A stretch of 22,317 bases of DNA from Chloroflexota bacterium (GTDB taxonomy: Bacteria; Chloroflexota; Dehalococcoidia; JACQGW01), in assembly GCA_016199325.1 (NCBI GenBank), contig JACQGW010000080.1:1-22317 (forward strand), in the 5' to 3' direction. Below, one piece after another: positions 7,065 through 14,822 of this stretch (within the stretch, counting starts at the first letter, position 1; each line of letters begins with the position of its first letter). The notes under the pieces are model-generated. The model made no database searches. It saw only the letters and a list, made by a program, of their open reading frames with translations, and had not been told where the DNA came from. The translations under genes and the position numbers were made by a program.

Positions 7065-10000
7065 CGTTCCGAATCCAACACACCCCGGCCCGGCAAGAAC
7101 GAGGGCACTGGTACTCCACCATCAAAGCGCATGATGGCGATACTATCCTGCACGCCGAGACCGTCCGGCTCGACGACCCGCTATCCCGCGATGTGTTTGC
7201 CCTGCGCGTCGTGGCCGCCTCCAACGGATCGGCCCCTGACAAAGAGCGGCTGCGGCATGAGCTCCTCAGGATTCTCGACGGCGCGACGGCGGAGAAATCG
7301 GGCGGCGGCGACGCAGACACCGAGAAGAAGCCGGAGAGTCAGGCGACCCGGATGGTGGCTATCGCGCTCGCGGCCGCCGACCTGTTTCATGACGACCGCG
7401 ACGACCCATACGCCCGGCTGACCATCGGCAACCATACCGAGACATGGCTGACCCACGCAAAGCGGTTCAAACTCTGGCTGGCAGGCCGGTTTTACCACGA
7501 ATACAACACGGCCGCTGGCGCGCAGGCCATCGCCGACGCGCTGAACGTGATCGACGCCAAGGCTCGGTTCGACGGACCGTGCCGGCCGGTGTTCCTGCGC
7601 CTGGCGCCGGACGGCCTGGGCGGCGTATACCTGGACCTTGTTGACGACGAATGGCGGGCCGTCCACATCACCCCGGCCGGGTGGCGGATCGTCCACCGAC
7701 CCCCAGTCTACTTCCGGCGATCGCCGGGCATGCTGCCGCTCCCCGAGCCTCAGCAGGGTGGATCACTCGACGATCTGCGGGCGCTGGTGAACGTCCCGGA
7801 CGATGCCGACTGGGCACAGGTGGTGGCGTGGCTGCGGGGTGCGCTGCACCCGTCCGGCCCCTACCCGGTACTCGCCTTGAAGGGTGAGCAGGGCTCGGCA
7901 AAGACGACCCTCGCGAGGATGCTCCGGCTCCTCGTCGACCCAGCCAAGCCCGAGCTGCGAAGCGACCCCCGGGAGCTGCGCGACGTGGCGATTGCGGCCC
8001 GGAACAACTGGATCGTGGCGTTCGACAACGTGTCATACATCGAGCCGTGGCTGAGTGACGTTCTATGCAGGCTTTCGACGGGGGCGGGCTGGGCGACGCG
8101 CGAGTTGTACACCGATGTCGATGAAACGCTCTTTGAGGCCCGGCGGCCGGCGCTCTTGAACGGCATCACGGAGTTCATCACGCGACCGGACCTGCTCGAC
8201 CGGACGATCCAGATCGTCTTGCCGCAGATCGCCGACGACGACCGCCGGCAGGAGAAGGAGCTATGGCCGGCCTTCGAGGTGCTCCGGCCGCGTCTCCTCG
8301 GGGCGATCCTGGACTCAGCGGTGGGTGCGCTGCGCATCCAGTCCAGCGTCCATCTGGGCCGCCTGCCCAGGATGGCCGACTTCGCCACCTGGGCGGTGGC
8401 CGCCGAGCGAGCCGCCGGCGAGCCGACCCGTTTCTTGGAGGCGTACACCAGGGCCCGGGCGGAGAGCAACGCACAGGCCATCGACGGGAGTCTGATCGGG
8501 CAGGCGATTCAGAAGTACATCGTTCCAGGACTCGAAACCGGCCCGTGGCGGGGCACGGCGACCGAGGTGCTGGACCACCTGAGTGGGCTTGTCGACGACC
8601 GCACGAAACGGGAGAGACACTGGCCCCGCACCGGCCGGGCGTTGGCGAGCGAGCTCAGGCGATTGGGCCCGGCGTTCCGGGCGGTTGGTGTCCGGATCGT
8701 ATTGGGCGAGCGGGGCGGGCACCGGGGCGCACGTATCATCACTCTCACCTTAGACAACCCCGGGGGAAGACCGTCAGCATCGTCAGCAGAACCAGATGAC
8801 CAGGAAAATCAAAGCGAAACTGCTGACGATAGCCCGGGGGCGATTCGTCAGCAATCGTCAGCATCGTCGGCAGATCGTCAGCAGGACGACGAGGTGCTGA
8901 CGATTGCCGACGATGCTGACGGTGCTGACGATCTGGCAGTCGGCAATCGTCAGCAGGAATCCCCAGTAAAATCAACGCAAAACGGGCCTGCAGACGATGC
9001 TGACGATGTTCCCCCCACCTTCTCCAAGGATACCCCATTCAGATCACCGATCGGCGATCTGCGGGTGCAGGTGATTACAACGGCCGACGGCCTATCAGCG
9101 GTCCTGCCCGATCTGCTGGCGGCGCCGATGCTCGGCCTGGATACCGAGACGACCGGCCTGGATTGGCAGACGGACCGCCTACGCCTTGTCCAGTTCGCGA
9201 CGCCAGAGCGGACCTACGTTATCGACTGCTTCCGGGTGGACCCGAAGGCGTTGGCACCAATCTTCGACGGTGGCCGGGTCCTGGTCGGGCACAACCTGAA
9301 GTTCGACCTGCACTTCATCGCCGGGGCTGGCCTGCCGGTGCCGACCGGCGAACGGCTGTTCGACACGATGATCGCGGCGCAACTGCTCGGTGCCGGCACC
9401 GACGATGGGCGCCTGAGCCGCTGCGGCTTGAAGGCGGTGGCGAAGCGATACCTGGACGCCGACGTGGACAAGACCGAGCAGAAGGCGGATTGGTCGGGGC
9501 CGCTCTCCGACGAGCAGATCCGATACGCCGCCCTCGACGCTGCGATCCTGCTGCCGCTCCACGACAAGCTGACGGCGGCACTCGCCGAGGACGGCGCCAA
9601 GCTGGGCCGGGTGATGAGGTTGGAGATGCGGGCGCTCCCGGCTACCATCTGGCTCGAACAGACCGGGGCGCCGTTCGACGCCGACGCCTGGGCGGCACTC
9701 TCCGATACCGCCGTGGCCGAGCAGCTGCGGCTCGAAGGTGAACTAACGGCGGCGGCCGGGACAGCGGATCTCCTCGGTCGGGGCACCGTCAACTGGTCCA
9801 GCCCGGTTCAGGTGGCCGAGGTGCTGCGCCGGCGGGGGCATGCCGTCCAGCAGACCGACGAGGCGACCCTGCTGGGCCTGGCCGACGCCGAACCGCTCGC
9901 CAAGCTGCTGCTGGACTACCGAGAAGCGAGCAAGCGGGTATCGGTGTACGGGATTGAGTACTTGAAGCACGTCGACGCGACGACGGGCCGGATCCACGCC

Positions 10001-10807
10001 GATTATCTTCAGCTAGGCGCGGCGTCCGGCCGGATGTCCTGCCAGCGTCCGAACCTCCAACAGATCCCGAGAGACCCGGCGTACCGCGGATGTTTCAAGC
10101 CGGGCCCGGGGCGGGCGCTCGTCAAGGCGGACTACGGCCAGATCGAACTACGGATAGCCGCCGAGGTAGCCGGCGACCGGGCGATGATCGATGCTTTCCA
10201 GCGTGGTGAGGACCTCCACGCGCTCACGGCGAAATTGGTGCTCGGCAAGACCGAGGTGACGAGACACGACCGGCAGACGGCGAAGGCGCTCAACTTCGGG
10301 TTGATTTACGGCATGGGTGCGCCTCGACTCCAGGAGCACGCCGCGTCGGGCTACGGCGTCCGCCTGACGCTGGAGGAGGCCGAGCAGTTCCGCGTCCGCT
10401 TCTTCCAGCACTACGACGGCATCCGGCGGTGGCACCGAGCGCAACCCGACGGCCCGATCGACACCCGGACCGTTGCCGGCCGGCGCCGGCTCGCCGTGGA
10501 GAAGTTCACAGAGAAGCTCAACACCCCGGTTCAAGGGACCGCAGCGGACGGACTCAAAGCGGCTCTCGCGTTGATGTGGGAGACCAGGGGGCGGTGTCCG
10601 GGCGCAGCCCCGGTGCTTTGTGTGCATGACGAGGTTGTAGTCGAGTGCGACTATGCTGACGCCGAGACGACCCTGACGTGGCTGGAGGACTGCATGCGCC
10701 GGGGGATGGGCGCCTTCCTGCGGCGGGTGCCGGTGGTGGTAGAGGCGCTCATTCAAGCCGACTGGTCGGGGACGCTGATTCTGGTCGGTATGGGGGGTGA
10801 TGGCTGA
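7061..10807 (+). CDS. Fusion of phage-type ATPase/helicase, 3'-5' exonuclease and family-A DNA polymerase
   Basis: 1248 residues from GTG 7061 (overlapping the previous stop; AGGTGG at 7051-7056). An upstream ATG at 6971 in frame overlaps the primase-like gene and is not needed. Residues about 1-560: D5/VirE-like ATPase region with Walker A GEQGSAKT (275-282) and Walker B-like WIVAFDN (D322). Residues about 567-663: Ser/Ala/Asp/Gln-rich linker encoded by the repeat array. Exonuclease: DTE (D694, E696), VGHNLKFD (D749), YAALD (Y822, D826). Polymerase: motif A DYGQIELRI (D1024), motif B R1071-K1075-F1079-YG, motif C HDE (D1190). All catalytic residues are present. There is no 5'-3' exonuclease domain. 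It likely replicates the excised element. Confidence 0.92.
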   Translation: MTFRIQHTPARQERGHWYSTIKAHDGDTILHAETVRLDDPLSRDVFALRVVAASNGSAPDKERLRHELLRILDGATAEKSGGGDADTEKKPESQATRMVAIALAAADLFHDDRDDPYARLTIGNHTETWLTHAKRFKLWLAGRFYHEYNTAAGAQAIADALNVIDAKARFDGPCRPVFLRLAPDGLGGVYLDLVDDEWRAVHITPAGWRIVHRPPVYFRRSPGMLPLPEPQQGGSLDDLRALVNVPDDADWAQVVAWLRGALHPSGPYPVLALKGEQGSAKTTLARMLRLLVDPAKPELRSDPRELRDVAIAARNNWIVAFDNVSYIEPWLSDVLCRLSTGAGWATRELYTDVDETLFEARRPALLNGITEFITRPDLLDRTIQIVLPQIADDDRRQEKELWPAFEVLRPRLLGAILDSAVGALRIQSSVHLGRLPRMADFATWAVAAERAAGEPTRFLEAYTRARAESNAQAIDGSLIGQAIQKYIVPGLETGPWRGTATEVLDHLSGLVDDRTKRERHWPRTGRALASELRRLGPAFRAVGVRIVLGERGGHRGARIITLTLDNPGGRPSASSAEPDDQENQSETADDSPGAIRQQSSASSADRQQDDEVLTIADDADGADDLAVGNRQQESPVKSTQNGPADDADDVPPTFSKDTPFRSPIGDLRVQVITTADGLSAVLPDLLAAPMLGLDTETTGLDWQTDRLRLVQFATPERTYVIDCFRVDPKALAPIFDGGRVLVGHNLKFDLHFIAGAGLPVPTGERLFDTMIAAQLLGAGTDDGRLSRCGLKAVAKRYLDADVDKTEQKADWSGPLSDEQIRYAALDAAILLPLHDKLTAALAEDGAKLGRVMRLEMRALPATIWLEQTGAPFDADAWAALSDTAVAEQLRLEGELTAAAGTADLLGRGTVNWSSPVQVAEVLRRRGHAVQQTDEATLLGLADAEPLAKLLLDYREASKRVSVYGIEYLKHVDATTGRIHADYLQLGAASGRMSCQRPNLQQIPRDPAYRGCFKPGPGRALVKADYGQIELRIAAEVAGDRAMIDAFQRGEDLHALTAKLVLGKTEVTRHDRQTAKALNFGLIYGMGAPRLQEHAASGYGVRLTLEEAEQFRVRFFQHYDGIRRWHRAQPDGPIDTRTVAGRRRLAVEKFTEKLNTPVQGTAADGLKAALALMWETRGRCPGAAPVLCVHDEVVVECDYADAETTLTWLEDCMRRGMGAFLRRVPVVVEALIQADWSGTLILVGMGGDG
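8772..9005. repeat. Array of octamer CGTCAGCA in both orientations inside the polymerase ORF (candidate origin iterons)
   Basis: Exact forward copies start at 8772, 8781, 8846, 8856, 8876, 8948; exact reverse copies (TGCTGACG) at 8821, 8895, 8914, 8923, 8998; one-base variants at 8865 and 8905. Neighbouring copies are 9-11 bp apart, about one helical turn. Forward copies fall in two different codon phases and so do reverse copies, so protein repeats do not explain them. A-rich patches lie at about 8799-8820 and 8965-8983. Location between two protein modules mirrors the origin within phage lambda gene O. Confidence 0.7.
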
Positions 10808-10965
10808 TGGCGGACCTGGTGGAGGGCGGCGCGCTCCGCTGCGCTGCCTGCGGGGCCGCGGCCCGTGTGCTGTTCAGAGTGACCGGCCAGCCACGGCCGA
10901 TTTGCCAGCGGTGCGCGTCGCGCATCATCCGGGGCGAGCAGCTGCCGGCGACCGGGAGCCGGTGA
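10807..10965 (+). CDS. Small zinc-ribbon protein
   Basis: 52 residues, start ATG overlapping the polymerase stop by one base (TGATG). Two CxxC pairs, RCAACG and ICQRC, 18 residues apart, form a typical small zinc ribbon. The final segment is IIRGEQLPATGSR. Function is unknown; it is packed between replication and packaging genes of one operon, so a nucleic-acid role is plausible. Confidence 0.65.
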   Translation: MADLVEGGALRCAACGAAARVLFRVTGQPRPICQRCASRIIRGEQLPATGSR

Positions 10966-10968
10966 GAA

Positions 10969-11445
10969 ATGCCGAGGACGTGTACGATTTGCGTGCATGC
11001 CGAGCGTGAAGCCATCGACCGGCAGATCGTTGCGCAAACCGCTTATCGGACCGTAGCGGACCGGTTCAACGTGAGCAAGACGGCGCTCATCAGGCACAAG
11101 GAGCACCTGCCAGCGCAGATCGTCAAGGCGGCCGAGGCCGATGACGTGCGGCGGGCCATTGACGTCGTGGGGCAGTTACGGGCCATCAACGAGGCGAGTC
11201 GGGCCATTCTCGCCGACGCCCGGAAGGCCGGCGACCCGGACACAGCGTTGAAGGCCATCGACCGCATCCTGCGGCAGATCGAGCTCCAGGCGAAGCTTAT
11301 TGGTGAGTTGGACGAGAGCCCGAGGTTGAACGTCCTGGTTACCACGGACGAGTGGCTGACGCTGCGCTCGCGCATCCTGCTGGCGCTTGAGCCCTACGCC
11401 GAGGCACGCCGGGCGGTGGCCGCAGCACTGGGTGCGGGCTCATGA
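10969..11445 (+). CDS. TerS-like HTH protein (probable small terminase subunit)
   Basis: 158 residues, ATG 3 nt after the previous stop. N-terminal CTIC motif (C5, C8), then an HTH (YRTVADRFNVSKTALIRHKEHLP) and a long helical part (DDVRRAIDVVGQLRAINEASRAILADARKAG...AIDRILRQIELQAKLIGEL). HTH plus helical oligomerisation region directly before a terminase ATPase is the layout of small terminase subunits, which select the packaging site. The assignment rests on position and architecture, not on a specific family signature. Its 3' end overlaps the ATPase start by 4 nt (ATGA). Confidence 0.65.
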   Translation: MPRTCTICVHAEREAIDRQIVAQTAYRTVADRFNVSKTALIRHKEHLPAQIVKAAEADDVRRAIDVVGQLRAINEASRAILADARKAGDPDTALKAIDRILRQIELQAKLIGELDESPRLNVLVTTDEWLTLRSRILLALEPYAEARRAVAAALGAGS

Positions 11446-12245
11446 CGGCGCTCGCCCGGGACCTCGCTCTCGGCCTGGACCCGGCGGCGTTCGCCCGGGA
11501 GGCGCTCGGCTTCCAGCCGGACGCCTGGCAGTCGAACGTGCTCGGCTGGCCGGGGCGGCGGCTGCTCCTGAACTGCGCCCGCCAGTCGGGCAAGAGCACG
11601 ACGACGGCGATCCTGGCGCTCCACCGGGCGCTCTTCTACCCCGGGAGCCTGATCTTGCTCGTCTCGCCATCGTTGCGCCAATCGTCGGAGCTATTCCGCA
11701 AAGTGGGCGACTTCCTCGCCCGGCTGGCCGAACGTCCCGACCTGGCCGAGGACAACAAGCTCTCCTGCACGTTCGGCAACGGTTCCCGCATTGTGAGCCT
11801 GCCATCTTCCGAGGACACCATCCGGGGCTTCAGCGGCGTGAGCCTGATCGTCGAAGATGAAGCCAGCCGGGTGGACGACGACCTCTACCGAGCATTGCGG
11901 CCGATGCTGGCGGTTTCGGGTGGCCGACTGATTCTTATGTCTACCCCATTCGGCAAGCGGGGGCACTTCTACCAGGAATGGACGGAGGGCGGCCCGGCGT
12001 GGGAGCGGGTGCGGGTGAAAGCGGCGGATTGTCCGCGCATCTCGGCGGCGTTCCTGGCCGAGGAGCGGGTAAGCCTGGGCGACCTCTGGTTTCGCCAGGA
12101 GTACGGCTGTGAGTTCCTGGACACGACGAACCAGGTGTTCGCCCACGACCTGGTGATGAGCGCGCTGTCGGCAGATGTGAAGCCGCTCTTTGGGCTGCCA
12201 TCGGCGGCGGCGGTCGCAGGAGGGAGGAACGGGCATGACACCTGA
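11442..12245 (+). CDS. Terminase large subunit, ATPase part only
   Basis: 267 residues. FQPDAWQSNVL precedes Walker A CARQSGKS (45-52), Walker B LIVEDE (135-140) and the coupling motif LMSTPFGKRG (165-174), the order seen in terminase packaging motors. FRQEYGCEFLDTTNQVF marks the usual junction to the nuclease, after which this protein ends. The nuclease domain is supplied by the next gene, overlapping by 11 nt in another frame. Large terminases are usually one chain of roughly 400-600 residues, so this is a split form. Confidence 0.85.
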   Translation: MTALARDLALGLDPAAFAREALGFQPDAWQSNVLGWPGRRLLLNCARQSGKSTTTAILALHRALFYPGSLILLVSPSLRQSSELFRKVGDFLARLAERPDLAEDNKLSCTFGNGSRIVSLPSSEDTIRGFSGVSLIVEDEASRVDDDLYRALRPMLAVSGGRLILMSTPFGKRGHFYQEWTEGGPAWERVRVKAADCPRISAAFLAEERVSLGDLWFRQEYGCEFLDTTNQVFAHDLVMSALSADVKPLFGLPSAAAVAGGRNGHDT

Positions 12246-12960
12246 GCTGTACCTCCTGGGGGTGGACCTGGGCCAGGCGCAGGACTTCACCGCGCTGGCG
12301 ATTGCGGAGACGGCACAAGCCGACCCGCCACGGACGTACCTCGTGCGCCATCTCCAACGCTGGCCGCTCGGCACGACCTACCCGGCTATCGTGGAGGACC
12401 TGCGGGCGATGCTCGGACAATCGCCGCTCGCCGGCCGCAGCGTGCTCGTGGTAGACGGGACCGGCGTTGGCCGTGCGGTGGTCGACCTGCTCCGATCGGC
12501 CCGGCTGGGGGCGCCGCTGCTGCCGATCACGATCACGGGCGGCAACGTCGTTACGACGGACGGCGCGCAGCGCAACGTGCCCAAACGCGACCTCGTGGGA
12601 GTGCTTCAGGTGCTCCTGCATACCCGCCGTCTCCTGATCGGGCAGGACCTCCCCGAGGCAAGGACGCTCGTTGGTGAGTTGCTCGGCTTCCAGGTGAAGA
12701 TTACCGATGCCGGCCGGGACACCTACGGCGCCTGGCGGGAGGGCGCTCACGACGACCTCGTCCTGGCGCTGGCTGTAGCCTGCTGGCTTGGCGAGCAGCC
12801 GGTCCCACGGTTCCAGAAAATCGACGTGGGCCTGGGGAGTGCCCCGGCCGGCAACGGGCACTCCCTGGGCGCACGCAGTCCGGTTGCGGAGCGGGTGCGG
12901 CTTCTGGACAGGGCTCGGCGGGAGGCGTTGCGGCGGCGGGAGGCGGAGCAGGAGCGGTGA
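12235..12960 (+). CDS. Terminase nuclease part (RNase H-fold), separate polypeptide
   Basis: 241 residues from ATG 12235, preceded by a strong AGGAGGGAGG at about 12219-12228. GVDLGQAQDFTALAI (D11), VVDGTGVG (D74) and GAHDDLVLALA (D173, D174) supply the acidic metal ligands of the terminase RNase H-like nuclease. The C-terminus is basic and coiled (RVRLLDRARREALRRREAEQER). Its own strong ribosome site and clean ATG argue for a designed split rather than a recent frameshift. It is the last gene of the rightward operon. Confidence 0.85.
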   Translation: MTPELYLLGVDLGQAQDFTALAIAETAQADPPRTYLVRHLQRWPLGTTYPAIVEDLRAMLGQSPLAGRSVLVVDGTGVGRAVVDLLRSARLGAPLLPITITGGNVVTTDGAQRNVPKRDLVGVLQVLLHTRRLLIGQDLPEARTLVGELLGFQVKITDAGRDTYGAWREGAHDDLVLALAVACWLGEQPVPRFQKIDVGLGSAPAGNGHSLGARSPVAERVRLLDRARREALRRREAEQER

Positions 12961-13388
12961 GAAGCGCCCCACAGCGGCACTGGCCCATACCGGCCCCCTC
13001 GACGCCGACACCCTCCGGCGGTGCCGAACCTGTCAATCCACATTGCTACTGCTCGGCTATGCGCTTGTAGGGCACCTGCACAATTGACAGCACACCCGTT
13101 CTGTCAACTTGTGCGGCTGCACACACGCCAGCATGACTGGCGACAACACTTCGACAAGCCGAGTCATGGCCGATTGACTGCCACTAGTGACACGTCCTAA
13201 CACCTTCTGACGTGTGTACTCTCGGCGACGGCCAGTTGGACCCCACGGCGGCACCGGCAGAGCGGCCCTGCGTTCAATCGTGCTCGCTGCACAGTACCAG
13301 TCCGGACGCATGGCAGCCTGCACAATTCGAGCACGCTCGCACGTCTACAGCCTGTACGCCTGGCAGAAAGCAGGCAACCGTTGACGGC

Positions 13389-13426
13389 GGGGGGCGGCGT
13401 TGGGGCTTCTGGGGCCCGGCTGGGGG
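13389..13426 (+). other. G-quadruplex-capable run cluster
   Basis: Four runs of at least four G (13389, 13402, 13411, 13422) are separated by loops of 7, 5 and 7 nt, meeting the usual quadruplex pattern on the plus strand. In GC-rich DNA this can occur by chance. Confidence 0.35.
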
Positions 13427-13595
13427 TGTCGGCACCCTCGGGTGGCGCAGGGTGGGGCCTTCGGGGCGCACAGGACGCCGGCGGCGTGCGGTGCCGTCCA
13501 ATCAGTCGGGGGGACTATGCAAAGGCCGCTCTTACCCATTGTGGGGCCTTCTGGTGGGTTGCGAAGGGGACCGACGGGGATAGCCGGCCCACTGG

Positions 13596-13634
13596 TAGGG
13601 TACGCCGCCAACAGAATGCTGGCGCCGTACCCTA
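13596..13634. repeat. Inverted repeat in the non-coding part of the element
   Basis: TAGGGTACG (13596-13604) pairs with CGTACCCTA (13626-13634); after one mismatch four further pairs form around an 11-nt loop. No T-run follows, so it is not an obvious terminator. It may be a protein site or RNA hairpin near the end of the minus-strand small gene. Confidence 0.45.
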
Positions 13635-13720
13635 ACCTGTGGGCTACCGGCTGGCCGCCGACGGCACTGGCCGCCGGACCGGCTGCGCCGACGGCGGCCC
13701 CAGCGGCGACGACGGTGGTG

Positions 13721-13918
13721 CTAGGCTATCTGCAACCGCCGGCCGGCCAGAAAGATGCGGTCGGTCAGGCTGTCCAGCGTGGCGACGTTGGCGCCTTCGT
13801 CCAAGAGGATACGCAGGCCCTCGCCGTCGTTGGCCTGGGTGGCGATGGCAACCTCGCAGGCCCACAGCAACAACGACCGCTCGGCTCTGTTCAACGTGAC
13901 GTGCCTCAACTCGTTCAT
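13721..13918 (-). CDS. Small element protein of unknown function (65 aa)
   Basis: Starts at ATG 13918 with AGGGAG about 9 nt upstream. The sequence (MNELRHVTLNRAERSLLLWACEVAIATQAND...LDSLTDRIFLAGRRLQIA) looks like a compact helical protein, with no family I recognise. It follows the SWIM gene on the same strand after a 15-bp inverted repeat. Overlapping plus-strand frames lack initiation signals. Confidence 0.55.
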   Translation of the reverse strand: MNELRHVTLNRAERSLLLWACEVAIATQANDGEGLRILLDEGANVATLDSLTDRIFLAGRRLQIA

Positions 13919-13942
13919 GGCGTGTGCTCCCTTCTATTGATT

Positions 13943-13988
13943 TGCTGCTACCACACCCGTGGGGTAGGGTATTGGTGTGGTAGCAGCA
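13943..13988. repeat. Perfect 15-bp inverted repeat upstream of the 65-aa gene
   Basis: TGCTGCTACCACACC (13943-13957) and its reverse complement (13974-13988) flank a 16-nt spacer. It sits between the SWIM gene and the 65-aa gene; it may be an operator, a leader hairpin or an RNA processing site. No T-run follows on either strand. Confidence 0.55.
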
Positions 13989-14013
13989 GCGCAGCGGTAC
14001 AACCCTAGCCCGA

Positions 14014-14047
14014 CCGAGGGGGCCGGTTGTTGGCCGGCCCCCCTCGG
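14014..14047 (-). terminator. GC-rich hairpin directly after the SWIM gene stop
   Basis: CCGAGGGGG/CCGG pairs with CCGG/CCCCCCTCGG with a single bulge, around a short loop, immediately next to the stop codon at 14048-14050. No T-run follows, so it may be a weak terminator or 3'-end protector. Confidence 0.45.
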
Positions 14048-14482
14048 TTACTGGGGGTACAGTTCGTCTGCGGCCCGGCGGCCGGCGGCGATGCGGCGCT
14101 GGCGCTCGGCCTGCTCAGCGGTCGGTGCCGTCGGTGCTGCCGGCTGCTGCGCCTGCGCCGTCGGTTCGTCGGTGTAGTACCAAGCCAGCACCCGGCCGTC
14201 CGGGGTGATGTCGGTGATTTTCACCCGGCGCCGGCGGCTGGCCTTCTCGACTTCTTGAGCAGCCAGCAGGTGCTTGCACGGCGCAGGACCCCGGCGCTTG
14301 AAGTCCTGGCAGTGGCAGGTGCCCGCCGTCAGGCTGACCCGGTAGAAGTCGCCCGGCCGGTACTGCGATTCAACCAGGTACAAGCCGTTGCCGAGCGGCT
14401 TGACGGCGTTCTCACGGCGCAGGATGGCCTTCGCCTGAAAGCTGCGTTGAAGGGTGCCCACTTCTCCCATCGTGACTGCCAT
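14048..14482 (-). CDS. SWIM zinc-finger protein
   Basis: 144 residues from ATG 14482; AAGGAG at 14491-14496 fixes this start over the longer frame. YLVESQYRPGDFYRVSLTAGTCHCQDF and APCKHLLAAQEVE give the SWIM pattern CxC...CxH (C56, C58, C69, H71), a zinc fold that binds DNA or proteins in many mobile-element proteins. The tail is Ala/Pro/Gln-rich. It has its own strong minus-strand promoter (14702-14730) and a leader of about 210 nt containing a long hairpin. Role in the element is unknown. Confidence 0.85.
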   Translation of the reverse strand: MAVTMGEVGTLQRSFQAKAILRRENAVKPLGNGLYLVESQYRPGDFYRVSLTAGTCHCQDFKRRGPAPCKHLLAAQEVEKASRRRRVKITDITPDGRVLAWYYTDEPTAQAQQPAAPTAPTAEQAERQRRIAAGRRAADELYPQ

Positions 14483-14523
14483 GATAGAATCTCCTTGCTC
14501 AGCCCTTCTGGGCTGCTGCTTGT

Positions 14524-14573
14524 GGGCACCTGGTAGCTTCTGCCGCCAAGCTCGGCTACCAGGTGCCCTTTTT
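14524..14573 (+). terminator. 14-bp hairpin followed by five T on the plus strand, within the SWIM gene leader
   Basis: GGGCACCTGGTAGC (14524-14537) is perfectly complementary to 14555-14568, followed by TTTTT. It would stop rightward readthrough from the terminase operon before the integrase module. On the minus strand the same stem lies in the 5' leader of the SWIM mRNA. Confidence 0.7.
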
Positions 14574-14701
14574 GCTGCTTGCTTTCTGTCCCTTGCCTCC
14601 GCTGGTTTCGCCATCCGCCCCGGCTCTCCGCCGTCCTGGCTACTCGTTCCCCCGACTCCCCGCCGGCCAGCCTTGCGCTATTCTGTTCTCTTGCTAAGCA
14701 T

Positions 14702-14730
14702 ATAGTAGCATATCCTAACACTCTTGTCAA
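14702..14730 (-). promoter_or_regulatory. Promoter for the SWIM gene
   Basis: Minus strand: consensus TTGACA (14725-14730), 17 bp, TACTAT (14702-14707). The predicted start near 14695 gives a leader of about 213 nt. Confidence 0.65.
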
Positions 14731-14762
14731 GGGGTTTCGGAACGAGTTTTGAAAACTGGTAC

Positions 14763-14791
14763 TGTACAGATACGCCAGCGTGTGCTACAAT
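14763..14791 (+). promoter_or_regulatory. Promoter for the xis-int operon
   Basis: TGTACA (14763-14768), 17 bp, TACAAT (14786-14791), 31 bp before the GTG of the Xis-like gene. It diverges from the SWIM promoter within 33 bp, so shared control is likely. Confidence 0.55.
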
Positions 14792-14822
14792 AGGCGTAGA
14801 CACACAGCACAGGAGGCACCAG

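Larger units (their letters stand above)
12961..13720. other. About 760 bp without a convincing gene, rich in inverted and direct repeats
   Basis: No reading frame here has a ribosome site plus a plausible protein. Visible signals: CTGTCAA/TTGACAG-type sites at 13030, 13083, 13101 and a variant at 13173; GCCAG-CATGA-CTGGC at 13127-13141; ACACGTC (13190) paired with GACGTGT (13209); CCTGCACAATT repeated near 13076 and 13318; a G-run cluster at 13389-13426; and a hairpin at 13596-13634. It follows the terminase genes, so a packaging site, an untranslated RNA or regulatory region are candidates. Confidence 0.6.

Noticed and set aside
8772..9005. CRISPR-like array
   Set aside because: The unit is 8 bp, spaced about 10 bp, in both orientations and within a coding region; no spacers of CRISPR length.
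13400..14008. 202-codon plus-strand open frame
   Set aside because: No good initiation signal, Gly/Pro/Ala-rich product, and it crosses the inverted repeats and the better supported 65-aa minus-strand gene.
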